A stretch of 64,000 bases of DNA, taken from NCBI RefSeq assembly GCF_003991585.1, contig NZ_PQSP01000005.1, positions 62,001 to 126,000 on the forward strand, written 5' to 3'. Shown here piece by piece: positions 17,081-26,344 of the stretch (positions are counted from its first letter, which is position 1; every line of letters begins with the position of its first letter). The notes beneath the pieces are model-generated. The model was given only the letters and a program-made list of their open reading frames with translations, made no database searches and was not told the origin of the DNA. This DNA is from Saezia sanguinis. Its GTDB lineage: Bacteria; Pseudomonadota; Gammaproteobacteria; Burkholderiales; Burkholderiaceae_C. A program made the position numbers and the translations under genes.

Positions 17081-17593
17081 ATGGATTCAGAGTCGTTACC
17101 TGCGTCATTACCTGATATTGTTCTTCGTCCCTTGTCTACGGAGCGGGATATCAGTTTAGCGCGGGAAATTTTCCAAGAGTACGCACTGTCGCTTGGGTTT
17201 GACCTCAGCTTTCAGGATTTTGAAAACGAACTTGCCACATTGCCGGGAGATTATGCCGAGCCTGATGGTCTGGTTTTACTGGCCTTTGTGGATGAGCATC
17301 TGGCCGGGTGTGGTGCCTTTCGCCCGCAGAGGGATTGCGATTATGCCAATGCCTGTGAAATGAAGCGGCTGTATGTCCGCCCGTCTTTTCGTGGTTTTGG
17401 CGTTGGACGCCAGTTAACGGAAGCCTTGCTGGAGTGCGCGAAAAACACCGGTTATACGACGATGTTGCTTGATACCATGGACCAGATGGATCTGGCACGT
17501 GAACTGTACAGGTCTTTGGGATTCGAGGAAATCCCCCCTTATTACTTTAACCCCATGCCCGGGACTCACTATCTGAAAGCCGAGCTGGTTTAG
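17081..17593 (+). CDS. GNAT family N-acetyltransferase
   Basis: A 170-aa GNAT-fold acetyltransferase. The acetyl-CoA-binding motif A is RPSFRGFGVGRQLTEALL (about 109-126; the Q/RxxGxG/A signature reads RGFGVG), preceded by the MKRLYVRP strand. The C-terminal ARELYRSLGFEEIPPYY motif is typical of small-molecule or amino-acid acetyltransferases of the PanM/PhnO-like group. It is a single gene between two separate units. The substrate cannot be deduced. Confidence 0.88.
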   Translation: MDSESLPASLPDIVLRPLSTERDISLAREIFQEYALSLGFDLSFQDFENELATLPGDYAEPDGLVLLAFVDEHLAGCGAFRPQRDCDYANACEMKRLYVRPSFRGFGVGRQLTEALLECAKNTGYTTMLLDTMDQMDLARELYRSLGFEEIPPYYFNPMPGTHYLKAELV

Positions 17594-17849
17594 TTTTTTC
17601 TCGGCAGAATTAAACAGATTTATCTGATGCCTGTCATAAAGGGTTTGTGCATGGGAAGCTTTTTTGGTTGATAATCATGCCAAGAAGCCATAGGCGTTAT
17701 ATTCAGGGCATTATCCTTTTGCCCGGGGCTTAACAGGCATATGGCAAATGAGAATCATGTGCCTGATGATGTATCAAAAATGGAGTATGCTGTTTTCAGT
17801 ATCTTTTCGGGCGCTGTGGCCTGATAGGACTTGATCAGCCGGAAAAGCT

Positions 17850-19076
17850 ATGGCTACCTCCAAACTGTTTATCCCTGCTTTCATCGCATTGGCAGCAGTC
17901 GCTGCCGGTGCCTATTTCGGGTTCAAATCGTCCTCTTCTTCAGATTCGACGCCTCCCGCTCCCACCGTTCCGGTGACAACGGCATACGCCAGGCAGGATA
18001 ATATGCCGGTGCGGGTGCGCTCCATCGGTTCGGTCGTATCCCTGCACAGTGTGGAAGTGCGCACGCAGGTGGACGGAATTTTGATTGCGCAGGACGTGAA
18101 GGAGGGGCAGACGGTTAAGCAGGGCGATCTGGTTGCCCGCATTGATGACCGCAGCATCCGGGCGGTACTGGTGCAGCAGCGTGCAGAGCTGGCCAACCGG
18201 CAGGCGCAACTGGATGTGGCGCTGCTGGATTTGAAGCGCTATGAAGAACTGCAGGCACAAAAAGCCATTTCAGGCCAGATACTGGATCAGCAGAAGGCGC
18301 TGGTGCAGCAGTTGCGTCAGGCCTTGCAAACACAAAAAGCCGTTATTGACGAACAGGAGGTCATGCTCTCCTACACGCGAATTCAATCGCCAATTACCGG
18401 CATGGTGGGTATCTTAAATACCCATCAGGGGAATTATGTGCGCGCAGGCGATACGCAGAGCCTGTTTTCCATTGTGCAGATTGATCCGATAGGCGTCGAA
18501 ATTGCCTTACCGCAAAATCTGCTTTCGCAGCTTCTGCCTTTGACCCGAACCAATTCACTCACCAGCATTCCGGTTACAGCGTATGACAGTACGGGGCAGC
18601 AGTTACTGGCCCAGGGGCATTTGTCTTTGATTGATAACCGTGTTGCTACTGCAACCGGGACGATTAGGGTCAGGGCAGAGTTTGAAAACGGTAACCGTGC
18701 GTTATGGCCTGGCCAGACGGTGCTGACCTCTATCCAGCTCAGACAGATTGAAAATGCCATTGTGATTCCCCAAACGGCGATTCGGCAGGGCAACCGGTAT
18801 ACCTATGTCTGGCAGATTCGCGATGATCATGCTGCGCCGGTAACGGTTGAAGTTGTACATACAGATGAAAACCTGGTTGCAGTGACCGGGCTGGAAGTGG
18901 GGGCTGAAGTGGTGACCGACGGCGCGTCAAGGTTGCAAGAGGGGGCGCTGGTCCGGCGCACCAATGCAGAAGAGCCGGCGGTGGTTCCTGACAATGAGCC
19001 ACCCCCGGTATCTGCTGACCCCGATCCTGTTGCTGAATCTTTACCTCCTGTGCAGGCCGAACCTGACCGCCTATGA
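17850..19076 (+). CDS. RND efflux periplasmic adaptor (MdtA-like membrane fusion protein)
   Basis: A 408-aa membrane fusion protein linking an RND pump to an outer-membrane channel. An N-terminal hydrophobic helix (about 7-25) is followed by a Ser/Pro linker, the first beta-barrel and lipoyl half (VRTQVDGILIAQDVKEGQTVKQGDLVA split around it), a helical hairpin (about 108-160), the second lipoyl half (YTRIQSPITG), and the beta-barrel with a conserved VVIPQTAIRQG-like strand. The last 45 residues are Pro/Glu-rich and probably disordered. It overlaps the pump gene (ATGA). It is closest in character to MdtA. No TolC-family gene follows. Confidence 0.93.
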   Translation: MATSKLFIPAFIALAAVAAGAYFGFKSSSSSDSTPPAPTVPVTTAYARQDNMPVRVRSIGSVVSLHSVEVRTQVDGILIAQDVKEGQTVKQGDLVARIDDRSIRAVLVQQRAELANRQAQLDVALLDLKRYEELQAQKAISGQILDQQKALVQQLRQALQTQKAVIDEQEVMLSYTRIQSPITGMVGILNTHQGNYVRAGDTQSLFSIVQIDPIGVEIALPQNLLSQLLPLTRTNSLTSIPVTAYDSTGQQLLAQGHLSLIDNRVATATGTIRVRAEFENGNRALWPGQTVLTSIQLRQIENAIVIPQTAIRQGNRYTYVWQIRDDHAAPVTVEVVHTDENLVAVTGLEVGAEVVTDGASRLQEGALVRRTNAEEPAVVPDNEPPPVSADPDPVAESLPPVQAEPDRL

Positions 19077-22000
19077 AACAGCGTAGCGTTTACCTCTGGT
19101 GCATGACTCATCCCATTGGCACCGTGCTGCTGACGGCTGCGCTGGTGTTGCTGGGGGTGCTGGGGTATTTGCAACTGCCTGTGGCGTCCTTGCCGGAAAC
19201 GGATTTCCCTACCATTCGCATCAGCGCCAGCCTGCCCGGTGCATCGCCTGAAACCATGGCCTCTTCGGTTGCCACGCCGCTGGAGGTTCAGCTCAGCAAT
19301 GTGCCGGGCGTCACGGAAATGATTTCTACCAGCTCAACAGGCTCGGTCTCGCTGACGCTGCAGTTCACGCTTGATAAAGACATTAACGTTGCTGTGCAGG
19401 AAGTGCAGGCGGCCATCAATACCGCCTCGCGCCGGCTTCCGGATGATATGCCCAGCGCGCCGACATGGCGCAAAATCAACCCGGCCGATGCGCCGGTACT
19501 GATGTTGAGCGTGACATCGGACAGCATGTCCATCACGGAACTGAGCGATCTGACAGAGACGATTTTGTCGCGGCAGTTAACCCAGATTGATGGTGTGGGA
19601 GAGGTGGCCATATGGGGCCTGCGGCGCCCGGCGATACGCATTCAGGCGCGCCCTGAGGTATTGGCTGCCGCAGGGGTGACTTTGGCTGATATCCGCGCTG
19701 TGGTGCAACAGGCCAGCGTGAATCAACCAAAGGGTACCATCTACGGGAGCACGCAGTCCTCTTTGCTGGAAATCAATGACCAGTTGTTAAAGCCGCAGGA
19801 TTACGAAAATCTGATCATCACGTGGAAGAACAATGCGCCGATTTATCTGAAAGATCTGGCGACGGTCAGCATCGGGCCGGAAAATGAATTCACCGCTTCG
19901 TGGCCGGACGGGGTGCCGGGTGTTGGGGTGGTGATCCGCCGGCAACCGGGGGCCAATATCATTGATACGGTGAACCGCATTCAGGAGGCGCTGCCGCAGT
20001 TGCAGGCCATGCTGCCTTCGTCAATGAAAGTGAGCGTGCTCAATGACCGCACCCGCACCATCCGTGCTTCATTGCACGAGGTACAACTGACGCTTGCGGT
20101 GACCATTGCCCTGGTGATTGGCGTGATGGCGCTGTTTTTGCGGCAGATGGCTGCAACAGTGATTGTTACCATTGTGCTGTGCGTCACACTGATTGCCACG
20201 TGTGCTGTGATGTATATCTGTGGCTTTACTTTGAACAACCTGACGCTGGTGGCGATTGTGATTTCTGTCGGGTTTATTGTGGACGATGCCATTATTGTCA
20301 TTGAAAATATCCACCGCTATCTTGAAGCCGGCAACAGCAAATTTGATGCGGCACTGAAAGGCATCAAAGAAATCGGATTCACCGTGTTTTCCATCAGCAT
20401 TTCGCTGGCGGCCGCATTTATTCCGCTGCTGTTTATGGGCGGAATCGTCGGTAAACTGTTCCGCGAGTTTGCCGTGACGGCAACGGCGGCTATTCTGATC
20501 TCTGTTCTGGTCTGCCTGACGCTGGCACCGACGCTGGGCAGCCTGTTCATGAAAAAGCTGGATGAGCAACATCACAAGCAACAGGAGCGCGGATTTTTCA
20601 GCCGGCTGATTGGCGTTTACGACCACGGCTTGAATTGGGTGCTGGAGCATCAGCGCACAACACTGGTTGTTTTCTTTCTGACTTTATTCATCAGTGTGCT
20701 GGGGTTTGTTTTCATTCCCAAGGGGTTTTTTCCTCTGCAGGATACCGGGTTCATGTTCGGCTCGACCCGGGCCGCTTCCGATATTTCGTATGAAGACATG
20801 GTGGCTAAGCACCGGCAGATAGAAAACATCTTAAAAGCCGACCCGGATATTGCCGGCTTTAATAACACGGTGGGCAGTAACTCTTCCGTGGGCAGCGGAA
20901 GTTTGATGATTGTGCTGAAGGACCAGGACGAGCGCAAAGCCTCCATCCACGAGGTGATTGACCGTCTGCGAAGTGAGTTTGTAAAGATACCGGGAATTGA
21001 GGTGTTCTTGCGCGCATCGCAGGATATCAATGTGGGTGCAGGAACAAGGCGGGCACAGTACCTGTATACCATCCGTACGCAAAACAGCGCCGATCTGGCC
21101 TATTGGGCGCAGGCGCTGACCGACCGCTTGAAGCAGGACCCCATGTTTTTGGATATCTCCAATGACCTGGAGTGGGATGCACACGTGATCAACATGACCA
21201 TTGACCGCGAAATGGCTGCGCAGTATGGCTTTTCTGCGCAGGATATTGATAATGCGTTATACGATGCATTCGGACAGCGCCAGATCAATGAAATTCAGAC
21301 CCAGACCAATCAATATCAGGTGGTGCTGGAGCTGGATGCCGAGCGGCGTGGCAGTGCTGAAAGTCTGGCTTATTTTTATCTGCGCTCGCCCTTGACGGGT
21401 GAGATGGTGCCGCTGCGTACATTTGTGAACATGGGGCAGCCTTCTTTGGGGCCGGTGTCCATCAGCCATTTAAGCATGCAGCCCGCAGCCAATATCTCAT
21501 TCAATCTGCCGCAGGGAACGCCGCTGGGCGTAGCGGTTACCCGCCTGCAAGGCATTGCAAACGAATTGAATATGCCTGCCAATGTGCTGGGGTCGTTCCA
21601 GGGTACTGCGCAGGTGTTTCAGGATTCGCTGGCCTCACAACCGCTGCTGATCCTGGCGGCCATTCTGGCGGTGTATATTATTCTGGGGGTGCTGTATGAA
21701 AGCTTTGTTCACCCGCTGACGATTCTTTCTACCCTGCCGTCGGCCGGGATTGGTGCGGTGCTGTTCTTGTGGTTATGGAAGCTGGACTTTTCCATCATGG
21801 CGCTGATCGGTGTGATTCTGCTGATCGGTATTGTCAAAAAGAACGGGATTTTGCTGATTGACTTTGCTTTGCATGCCATGCGGGAGCAGGGGCTTTCTGC
21901 AAAGGATGCGATTCATAAAGCGTGTCTGATTCGCTTCCGGCCGATCATGATGACAACCATTGCTGCGATGCTGGGTGCAATACCTTTGATCTTGGCTTTT

Positions 22001-22153
22001 GGCGCAGGTTCAGAACTGCGTCAGCCATTGGGGATTGCGATTGCAGGCGGGTTGCTGATCAGCCAGATGCTGACGCTGTTTACAACGCCTATCGTTTTCC
22101 TGGCTCTGGACCGCCTGTTCAACCACCATCACAAACCGCAGGCAACACATTGA
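19073..22153 (+). CDS. RND multidrug efflux transporter (MdtB/MdtC-like)
   Basis: A 1026-aa inner-membrane proton/drug antiporter with two repeats of six transmembrane helices and two large periplasmic loops. TM4 carries the paired proton-relay aspartates (GFIVDDAIIVIENI, about 400), and TM10 carries a conserved Lys (VKKNGILLIDFAL, about 925). The motif WRKINPADAPVL and the GSFQGTAQVF loop are characteristic of the MdtB/MdtC branch. Enterobacteria use an MdtBC heterotrimer, but here only one pump gene follows the adaptor, so a homotrimer is likely. Drug or metal specificity and regulation are not evident; no two-component system is adjacent. Confidence 0.95.
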   Translation: MKQRSVYLWCMTHPIGTVLLTAALVLLGVLGYLQLPVASLPETDFPTIRISASLPGASPETMASSVATPLEVQLSNVPGVTEMISTSSTGSVSLTLQFTLDKDINVAVQEVQAAINTASRRLPDDMPSAPTWRKINPADAPVLMLSVTSDSMSITELSDLTETILSRQLTQIDGVGEVAIWGLRRPAIRIQARPEVLAAAGVTLADIRAVVQQASVNQPKGTIYGSTQSSLLEINDQLLKPQDYENLIITWKNNAPIYLKDLATVSIGPENEFTASWPDGVPGVGVVIRRQPGANIIDTVNRIQEALPQLQAMLPSSMKVSVLNDRTRTIRASLHEVQLTLAVTIALVIGVMALFLRQMAATVIVTIVLCVTLIATCAVMYICGFTLNNLTLVAIVISVGFIVDDAIIVIENIHRYLEAGNSKFDAALKGIKEIGFTVFSISISLAAAFIPLLFMGGIVGKLFREFAVTATAAILISVLVCLTLAPTLGSLFMKKLDEQHHKQQERGFFSRLIGVYDHGLNWVLEHQRTTLVVFFLTLFISVLGFVFIPKGFFPLQDTGFMFGSTRAASDISYEDMVAKHRQIENILKADPDIAGFNNTVGSNSSVGSGSLMIVLKDQDERKASIHEVIDRLRSEFVKIPGIEVFLRASQDINVGAGTRRAQYLYTIRTQNSADLAYWAQALTDRLKQDPMFLDISNDLEWDAHVINMTIDREMAAQYGFSAQDIDNALYDAFGQRQINEIQTQTNQYQVVLELDAERRGSAESLAYFYLRSPLTGEMVPLRTFVNMGQPSLGPVSISHLSMQPAANISFNLPQGTPLGVAVTRLQGIANELNMPANVLGSFQGTAQVFQDSLASQPLLILAAILAVYIILGVLYESFVHPLTILSTLPSAGIGAVLFLWLWKLDFSIMALIGVILLIGIVKKNGILLIDFALHAMREQGLSAKDAIHKACLIRFRPIMMTTIAAMLGAIPLILAFGAGSELRQPLGIAIAGGLLISQMLTLFTTPIVFLALDRLFNHHHKPQATH

Positions 22154-22615
22154 TCCGTATATTTTTTGGGGTCATCGGGCGGTAGAAAACACTTCGCCTG
22201 CGCTGTGTTCTGTAGCGGCATTTCCCCAAATAAATGCATTTACCAGAACTGTTCTGGTGCATGAATTGTCCATAATGGCCTGCTGGATTTGTCAATGCAC
22301 CAAATTTGCGTGTGATAACATGACCGTTCCAGTACGCATTGGATGCATGTACTTGCTTAAGTATGTTGCTGCAAAACAATTCCAACTTGCATGATGCGAC
22401 TGGCCGCTGTTGTAAGAATTTCATGCCGTTGTGTGATGGTTCGGGGGTATCACCCGGCCTTACCGGTTTTGTGTATTGGGCCGGTACAGTTTCACGCTGA
22501 GGGACAAAGAGCAGAAAAATCAGTTTGTCTGCTTTGAAGGTATTTGTCTGGGCGCAAAAATTGCATACACACGAATTATCTTCATTCAAACGAACGCACG
22601 ATGAGGAGTTTATTC
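22154..22615. other. Intergenic region upstream of the peptide-importer operon
   Basis: A gap of 462 bases after the pump gene. I see no gene with coding character, no RNA gene and no strong terminator. Small imperfect inverted repeats occur (for example ACCGG...CCGGT near 22460-22484). It must contain the promoter of the operon beginning at 22616, but no convincing -35/-10 pair could be assigned. Confidence 0.5.
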
Positions 22616-24226
22616 ATGAATTTCAGTTTGACAACAGACAGGCAGGGCCTGCAAAGGCTGCTGTGTGCCGGTGTTTTTTCTTTGCTGCTGCTGGCCGGCA
22701 GCATGGCGGCGTCAGCGCGGGATCTGGTGATTGCGATACGCTCTGAGCCGACCTCCATGGACCCGCAGTACCATGCACTGACATCCAATATCCAGTTTTC
22801 TCAGACCCTGTTTGAGCCGCTGATTTGCAATGACAATGACCTGCAGTTGAAACCCTGCCTGGCCGAGTCCTGGACATCGGATGGCAATGTCTGGACCATC
22901 AAGCTGCGCCCGGATGTCAAATTCTCTGATGGCTCTCCATTAACGGCAGACGATGTGGTGTTTACATTCAAGCGTGTGCCCTTGGTGCCTAACAGCCCAT
23001 CATCTTATGTGATTTATACGCAGCAGATCACCAGTGTTGAAGCCGTTGATCCGCTGACGGTGCGCATTACAACAGAAAAGCCGTATCCGCTGCTGCCCAA
23101 CAATCTGGCGAGCCTGCAGATCATGTCGGCCAAGGCTGCATCAGGAGCCGCACCTGAAGGTAAAACGACAACACAGTTAAATGCAGGTGAAGGGTTGGTG
23201 GGTACAGGGCCGTATCGCTTTGTATCCTGGCGTCGCGGCTCTGAAATTGTGTTTGAGCGCAATCCACATTATTGGGGCACACCACCGGCATGGGACAAGG
23301 TGACATACCGGTTCATTACCAATCCGGCATCGCGTATTGCGGCTTTGCTGTCAGGGGATGTGGATTTGATTGAAGATCCGCCCACAGAAGACTTGCCCCG
23401 CCTGAGAAACAATGCGGGTATCCGGGTGGTGACCAAGGCATCAAACCGGGTGATTTATGCGGCGCTGGATCAGCATGGCGAGCAAACGCCGGGTATTTCG
23501 GGCACTGGCAACAAGAATCCGCTGCTGGATCACCGTGTGCGTGAAGCCATGTCATTGGCGCTGGATCGCAAAGCCATTGTGGAGCGTGTGATGGGCGGCA
23601 TTGCAACGCCTGCCGCACAACTGCTGCCTTACCCGATGTTTGGCACCAGCCAGAAACTGACGCAGATTCCCGCTGCCGATCTGGAGCGTGCCAAGGAACT
23701 GCTGGCACAGGCCGGTTATGCACAGGGGTTTACGCTGATTCTGGGGACGCCGAACGGGCGCTATATCAACGACAGCAAAGTAGCGCAGACACTGGCGGCC
23801 ATGTGGAGCCGGATCGGTATCAAAACCACTGTGGATGCTGTTGCACCGCCGGTATTTTTTAAAAAACGTGATGGTCACGAGTACAGTGCTTATTTAGCCG
23901 GGTGGTCGACCACAACCGGCGAAATGTCCAATACGCTCAATGCGCTGCTGGTTACGCCCAACATTGAAAAAGGTGTGGGGACAACCAATCGCAGCCGTTA
24001 CTCTAATCCGGAAATGGACAAACTGGTTGAATCCGCAGCGACCGAAATGGATGACGCCCGGCGTGCTGATCTGCTCAGGCAGGCCAATGAAATGGCGATG
24101 GCCGATTTTGCGATGTTGCCGCTTCATTTTGAACAGTCGGTGTGGGCGATGAAAAATGATATCGATTACCCCGGACGTGTTGACCAGATGACGCTGGCGC
24201 AGGAGGTTGTTCCTGTCGGCAAATGA
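22616..24226 (+). CDS. Peptide ABC transporter substrate-binding protein (family 5, DppA/OppA-like)
   Basis: A 536-aa periplasmic solute-binding protein. The signal peptide's hydrophobic core is LLCAGVFSLLLLAGSMAASA with cleavage before RDLVIAI. The family-5 signature follows: SEPTSMDP, FEPLI, LAESW, a WTIKLRPDVKFSDGSPLTADDV block (about 95-118), GTGPYRF, and DHRVREAMSLALDRKAI. I chose the ATG at 22616 because GAGGAG lies 7 nt upstream and it begins the signal peptide; the longer frame adds 24 unrelated residues. It is the first gene of a seven-gene operon. Ligand class (di-/oligopeptide, or acylated amino acids) is inferred from the downstream hydrolases. Confidence 0.93.
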   Translation: MNFSLTTDRQGLQRLLCAGVFSLLLLAGSMAASARDLVIAIRSEPTSMDPQYHALTSNIQFSQTLFEPLICNDNDLQLKPCLAESWTSDGNVWTIKLRPDVKFSDGSPLTADDVVFTFKRVPLVPNSPSSYVIYTQQITSVEAVDPLTVRITTEKPYPLLPNNLASLQIMSAKAASGAAPEGKTTTQLNAGEGLVGTGPYRFVSWRRGSEIVFERNPHYWGTPPAWDKVTYRFITNPASRIAALLSGDVDLIEDPPTEDLPRLRNNAGIRVVTKASNRVIYAALDQHGEQTPGISGTGNKNPLLDHRVREAMSLALDRKAIVERVMGGIATPAAQLLPYPMFGTSQKLTQIPAADLERAKELLAQAGYAQGFTLILGTPNGRYINDSKVAQTLAAMWSRIGIKTTVDAVAPPVFFKKRDGHEYSAYLAGWSTTTGEMSNTLNALLVTPNIEKGVGTTNRSRYSNPEMDKLVESAATEMDDARRADLLRQANEMAMADFAMLPLHFEQSVWAMKNDIDYPGRVDQMTLAQEVVPVGK

Positions 24227-24242
24227 TCTGATAGGTGTCAGA

Positions 24243-24264
24243 AGGAGGCTGCTTGCAGCCTCCT
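24243..24264 (+). terminator. Strong hairpin after the binding-protein gene
   Basis: A perfect 10-bp stem, AGGAGGCTGC-TT-GCAGCCTCCT, lies 17 bases after the stop of the binding-protein gene. It has almost no loop and no U-tract. It probably protects the upstream mRNA from 3' exonucleases or partly attenuates read-through, so the binding protein outnumbers the permease. Confidence 0.55.
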
Positions 24265-24267
24265 CTG

Positions 24268-24294
24268 GCTTTGCTGCATTTCCTGCAGCAAAGC
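24268..24294 (+). terminator. Second tandem hairpin in the binding-protein/permease gap
   Basis: Perfect 10-bp arms GCTTTGCTGC (24268-24277) and GCAGCAAAGC (24285-24294) with a 7-nt loop lie three bases after the preceding hairpin. There is no U-run. Together the two stems look like a differential-stability or attenuation element. Confidence 0.5.
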
Positions 24295-24429
24295 GGTTAA
24301 TGGGATAGTGAATGGGACATCAGCGTATTTTAATTGCCGTGCGCGGGTGGTGATTTGTCAAAACCTGTGCATAATGGGGCAGGACATCGTGCATAATTTG
24401 TTTTCCACGCTGAAATAAATATTTAGAAC

Positions 24430-25407
24430 ATGCTTGCTTACATCATTCGTCGTATTTTGCAGGCCATGTTGGTCATGCTGGTCATGTCAGCTTTGGTTTT
24501 CTGCGGTCTTTATATGGTGGGCGACCCGGTGGCCATGATGGCCAGCCCGGAGGCGACAGAGCTTGAGCGTGCAGCGATCCGGCAGAACCTGGGGCTGGAT
24601 CAGCCGCTGGTGGTGCAGTATCTTCATTTTCTGGGGCAGGCACTGCAACTGAATTTTGGCAACAGTTTTCATGACGGTGAACCGGCCATGAAACTGATTT
24701 TGCAGCGTATGCCGGCAACGCTTGAACTGGCAACGGTTGCAATGCTGATTTCTCTGCTGATAGGAATTCCGCTGGGTATTTGGGCCGGGCTCAAGCCGAA
24801 TGCGCTGAGTTCGCGCGGCATCATGTCGGTTTCGACACTGGGCTTCTCGCTGCCCAATTTCTGGATTGGGCTGATGTTCATTATCCTGTTTGCCGTGTAC
24901 CTGAAATGGCTGCCGTCCGGCGGCAGAGGGCCGGTTGTGTCCATTGGCCCGATCGATCTGAGCATTCTGACGCTGGAGGGGTGGAAGTATATTTTGCTGC
25001 CGGCATTTACCATTGCATGTGCCAAGGCGGCGCTGATCATTCGGGTGACACGTGCCGCCACGCGTGAAGCACTGCCGATGGAATACATCAAGTTTGCGCG
25101 TGCCAAAGGGGTGCCGCGCGGCAAAATTCTGCGCACACACCTGCTGAAAAATATCCTGATTCCCATTATCACGATTGCCGGGCTGGAGTATGGCCAGGTG
25201 ATTGCTTTTGCGGTGGTGACGGAGACGATTTTCTCGTGGCCGGGCATGGGACAGTATCTGATCCAGTCGATTCAGAATCTGGACCGGCCGATTGTGGTGG
25301 CCTATCTGATTCTGATTGTGTTTTTATTGGTGATGCTGAATCTGATTGTGGATGTGCTGTATTCCGTTTTGGATCCGCGGGTGCGGGTGCAAGGAGCCAA
25401 ATCATGA
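24430..25407 (+). CDS. Peptide ABC transporter permease 1 (DppB-like)
   Basis: A 325-aa inner-membrane permease with six transmembrane helices in the DppB/GsiC pattern. It opens with the typical YIIRRILQAMLVMLVMS-type helix, has QNLGLDQPLVVQYLHFL, and carries the EAA coupling loop (EYIKFARAKGVPRGKIL, about 218-234). It is separated from the binding-protein gene by 203 bp holding two hairpins, and overlaps the next permease (ATGA). Its length is normal for the family. Confidence 0.95.
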   Translation: MLAYIIRRILQAMLVMLVMSALVFCGLYMVGDPVAMMASPEATELERAAIRQNLGLDQPLVVQYLHFLGQALQLNFGNSFHDGEPAMKLILQRMPATLELATVAMLISLLIGIPLGIWAGLKPNALSSRGIMSVSTLGFSLPNFWIGLMFIILFAVYLKWLPSGGRGPVVSIGPIDLSILTLEGWKYILLPAFTIACAKAALIIRVTRAATREALPMEYIKFARAKGVPRGKILRTHLLKNILIPIITIAGLEYGQVIAFAVVTETIFSWPGMGQYLIQSIQNLDRPIVVAYLILIVFLLVMLNLIVDVLYSVLDPRVRVQGAKS

Positions 25408-26339
25408 ATGACACAACTTCCGTTGCACTTTCTGCTGAAGACACGGCCATTGCATTGCCGCCGCCGGAAACCCCCTGGCAGCGCTTTCGGCGTGAATACT
25501 GCTCGAGCAAAATTGCCATCATTGCACTGGTGCTTTTTCTGCTGACCTTGTTTGTTGCGGTGTTTGCACCTTGGGTGTCACCGCAGGACCCTTATGACCT
25601 GGCGGCCCTGGAGATTTTTGATTCCAAGCTGCCTCCTGGCAGTGTCAGCGAATTTTCCGGCATGACATATTGGCTGGGCACTGACGGGCAGGGGCGTGAC
25701 ATGCTCTCGGCTATTTTTTATGGCCTGCGTACCAGTCTGATGGTCGGGTTTGTTTCCGTGGCAGTGGCGCTGGTTGTTGGCTGTCTGGTCGGCCTGGCGG
25801 CCGCATACTTTGGCGGCTGGGTCGACTCGGTGCTGATGCGCATTGTGGATATTCAACTGTCGTTTCCCTCTATTTTGATTGCGCTGATTTTATTGGCGGT
25901 GCTGGGGCAGGGAGTTGACAAGGTGGTGTATGCGCTGATCATTGCGCAGTGGGCTTATTTTGCCCGTGCGGCGCGCGGCTCGGCACTGGTGGAGCGCTCC
26001 AAGGAATATATTGAAGCGGCACAATGCATGTCGCTGCGGCCAATGCGCATCTTGATCAAGCACCTGTTGCCCAACTGCCTGCCGCCGTTGATCGTGATTG
26101 CCACGATCAACATTGCACACGCAATTATTCTGGAGTCCACGCTTTCATTTCTGGGGGTGGGCGTACCGGTAACGGAGCCTTCATTGGGAATGCTGATTAA
26201 AAACGGGTTTGACTATATTCAGTCGGGCGAATACTGGATTTGCTTTTACCCGGGAATTGCGCTGGCGATTGCCATCATCAGTATCAATCTGGTGGGCGAC
26301 CAGTTGCGCGATGTCCTCAACCCGCATAATTCAAACTGA
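25404..26339 (+). CDS. Peptide ABC transporter permease 2 (DppC-like)
   Basis: A 311-aa partner permease. After a 35-residue polar N-terminus come WQRFRREYCSSKIAII, the first helix, the periplasmic loop with YWLGTDGQGRDMLS (family motif LGTDxxGRD), and the EAA loop (EYIEAAQCMSLRPMRILIKH). The final LVGDQLRDVLNP is the classic DppC C-terminus. The ATG at 25404 overlaps the upstream stop and is preceded by AAGGAG; a much longer in-frame extension lies inside the previous gene and is not used. Confidence 0.95.
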   Translation: MNDTTSVALSAEDTAIALPPPETPWQRFRREYCSSKIAIIALVLFLLTLFVAVFAPWVSPQDPYDLAALEIFDSKLPPGSVSEFSGMTYWLGTDGQGRDMLSAIFYGLRTSLMVGFVSVAVALVVGCLVGLAAAYFGGWVDSVLMRIVDIQLSFPSILIALILLAVLGQGVDKVVYALIIAQWAYFARAARGSALVERSKEYIEAAQCMSLRPMRILIKHLLPNCLPPLIVIATINIAHAIILESTLSFLGVGVPVTEPSLGMLIKNGFDYIQSGEYWICFYPGIALAIAIISINLVGDQLRDVLNPHNSN

Positions 26340-26344
26340 ACCAC

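Noticed and set aside
20069..20650. 193-codon minus-strand open frame opposite the RND pump
   Set aside because: Antisense shadow of transmembrane codons; no start signals.
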